A stretch of 7,238 bases of DNA from Chitinophagales bacterium. Lineage in GTDB: Bacteria > Bacteroidota > Bacteroidia > Chitinophagales > UBA10324. A model generated the notes under the pieces. The model saw only the letters and a list, made by a program, of their open reading frames with translations, had not been told where the DNA came from and made no database searches. The translations under genes were made by a program, and so were the position numbers. The stretch lies in the NCBI GenBank assembly GCA_013695715.1, contig JACCZZ010000379.1:1-7238 (forward strand). The letters are read 5' to 3'. Positions 6,810-7,238 of the stretch are shown in pieces; the stretch's first letter is position 1, and each line of letters begins with the position of its first letter.

Positions 6810-6856
6810 GTTATTGCGAATCTCAAGTACCTTATCGGAATGAAAGCAATCTTCTC
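6810..6856 (+). repeat. Interspersed repeat unit C
   Basis: The third copy: GTTATTGCGAA (6810-6820), a variable centre, then GAAAGCAATCTTCTC. ATTGC (6813-6817) faces GCAAT (6846-6850), a span of 38 bases against 35 in unit A and 36 at the matching bases of unit B. Its centre no longer forms the clear hairpin seen in A and B. It ends about 25 bases before the stop codon of the secF gene. With unit B and the inverted half-copy, repeat DNA fills most of the 244-base gap; no real gene is seen there. Confidence 0.5.
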
Positions 6857-6880
6857 ACAATTGCAGAACCTCCATAAAAA

Positions 6881-7238
6881 TTATTTTACCAGCACGGGCT
6901 TCTTTGGCAGAGGAGGAACTTCCTGCTTCAATAGCTTTTTTCTTCTATCAAGATCTATCACGATAGGTGTGGCGACAAAGATGGATGAATATACTCCCAC
7001 GCTTATTCCCAGAAGCAAAGCGAAGGAAAAGCCACGTATTACATCACCACCAAAGATAAAGAGTATTAGAAGTACCAGCAGTACCGTTGATGAAGTAATT
7101 ATTGTTCTGTTAAGCGTTGCATTAATAGCATCATTGATTGTTTTTCTCATATCCACAACAGGATGCTCTCTTAAGTATTCTCGAATACGGTCAAAAACAA
7201 TTACAGTATCAGCTACAGAATAACCCATTACCGTCAGG
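6881..7238 (-). CDS. secF: SecF, or SecF part of SecDF, C-terminal part (5' end outside window)
   Basis: The visible 118 residues are the C-terminus of an inner-membrane protein-export subunit that works with SecYEG and uses the proton gradient to help move proteins across the membrane. The frame is open past the window edge; the ATG at 7228 is internal, since LTV precedes MGYS exactly as in SecF. Signatures are GYSVADTVIVFDRIRE after the fourth membrane helix, LNRTIITSS, a fifth helix (VLLVLLILFIFGG), and a sixth (FSFALLLGISVGVYSSIFVATPIVI), then a short basic and proline-rich cytosolic tail. These align with E. coli SecF VVFDRIRE and its last two helices. In many Bacteroidota secD and secF are fused, so this may be the end of secDF; the window cannot tell. 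It converges on the receptor gene. Confidence 0.95.
   Translation of the reverse strand, partial: LTVMGYSVADTVIVFDRIREYLREHPVVDMRKTINDAINATLNRTIITSSTVLLVLLILFIFGGDVIRGFSFALLLGISVGVYSSIFVATPIVIDLDRRKKLLKQEVPPLPKKPVLVK

Noticed and set aside
6689..6877. A 62-residue open frame on the plus strand after the receptor gene
   Set aside because: It lies wholly inside the interspersed repeats, has no recognisable domain, and its start overlaps the repeat arm GATGAAGCA.
6840..7223. A 127-residue plus-strand open frame over the secF end
   Set aside because: It is the antisense shadow of a clear SecF sequence with conserved motifs on the minus strand.

Overview
The window looks like a stretch of a Bacteroidota chromosome, probably from a free-living member. 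The signs are a secreted adhesin ending in the type B (CHU_C / gliding-motility-associated) C-terminal domain used by the type IX secretion system, a TonB-dependent receptor with the carboxypeptidase-regulatory-like N-terminal extension typical of this phylum, an Omp28-type lipoprotein, a SecF/SecDF C-terminus, and three promoter elements fitting the Bacteroidota -7 consensus TAnnTTTG.

Layout. Positions 1-2325 (+) hold the 3' part of a large multi-domain adhesin-like protein; its signal peptide and start lie left of the window. It converges on a small lipocalin-like lipoprotein gene (2462-2923, -), with a short gap holding one copy of an interspersed repeat. Next comes an Omp28-related lipoprotein with a CxxC thioredoxin-like motif (3059-3997, -), separated from the lipocalin-like gene by its own hairpin terminator and a new promoter. 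A 221-base divergent intergenic region with two promoter elements and two dyads separates it from a FecA-like TonB-dependent receptor (4219-6636, +). A 244-base convergent gap follows, mostly filled with decayed interspersed repeats, and then the 3' end of secF or secDF (6881 to the window edge, -).

How the genes fit together. All five products act in or across the cell envelope: SecF drives export across the inner membrane, the adhesin is secreted by T9SS, two products are predicted lipoproteins, and one is an outer-membrane importer. The only pair with a plausible shared job is the divergent Omp28-like lipoprotein and FecA-like receptor, which could share control through the region between them; that is inference. 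Each gene appears to be its own transcription unit.

I did not find convincing evidence of an undescribed multi-gene system. The best leads are the interspersed repeat family with a position-conserved hairpin, the dyad upstream of the receptor promoter, and a promoter element that overlaps and invalidates the longest start of the small lipoprotein gene. No intergenic stretch exceeds 300 bases. No tRNA, rRNA, CRISPR array, insertion sequence or phage gene was seen.
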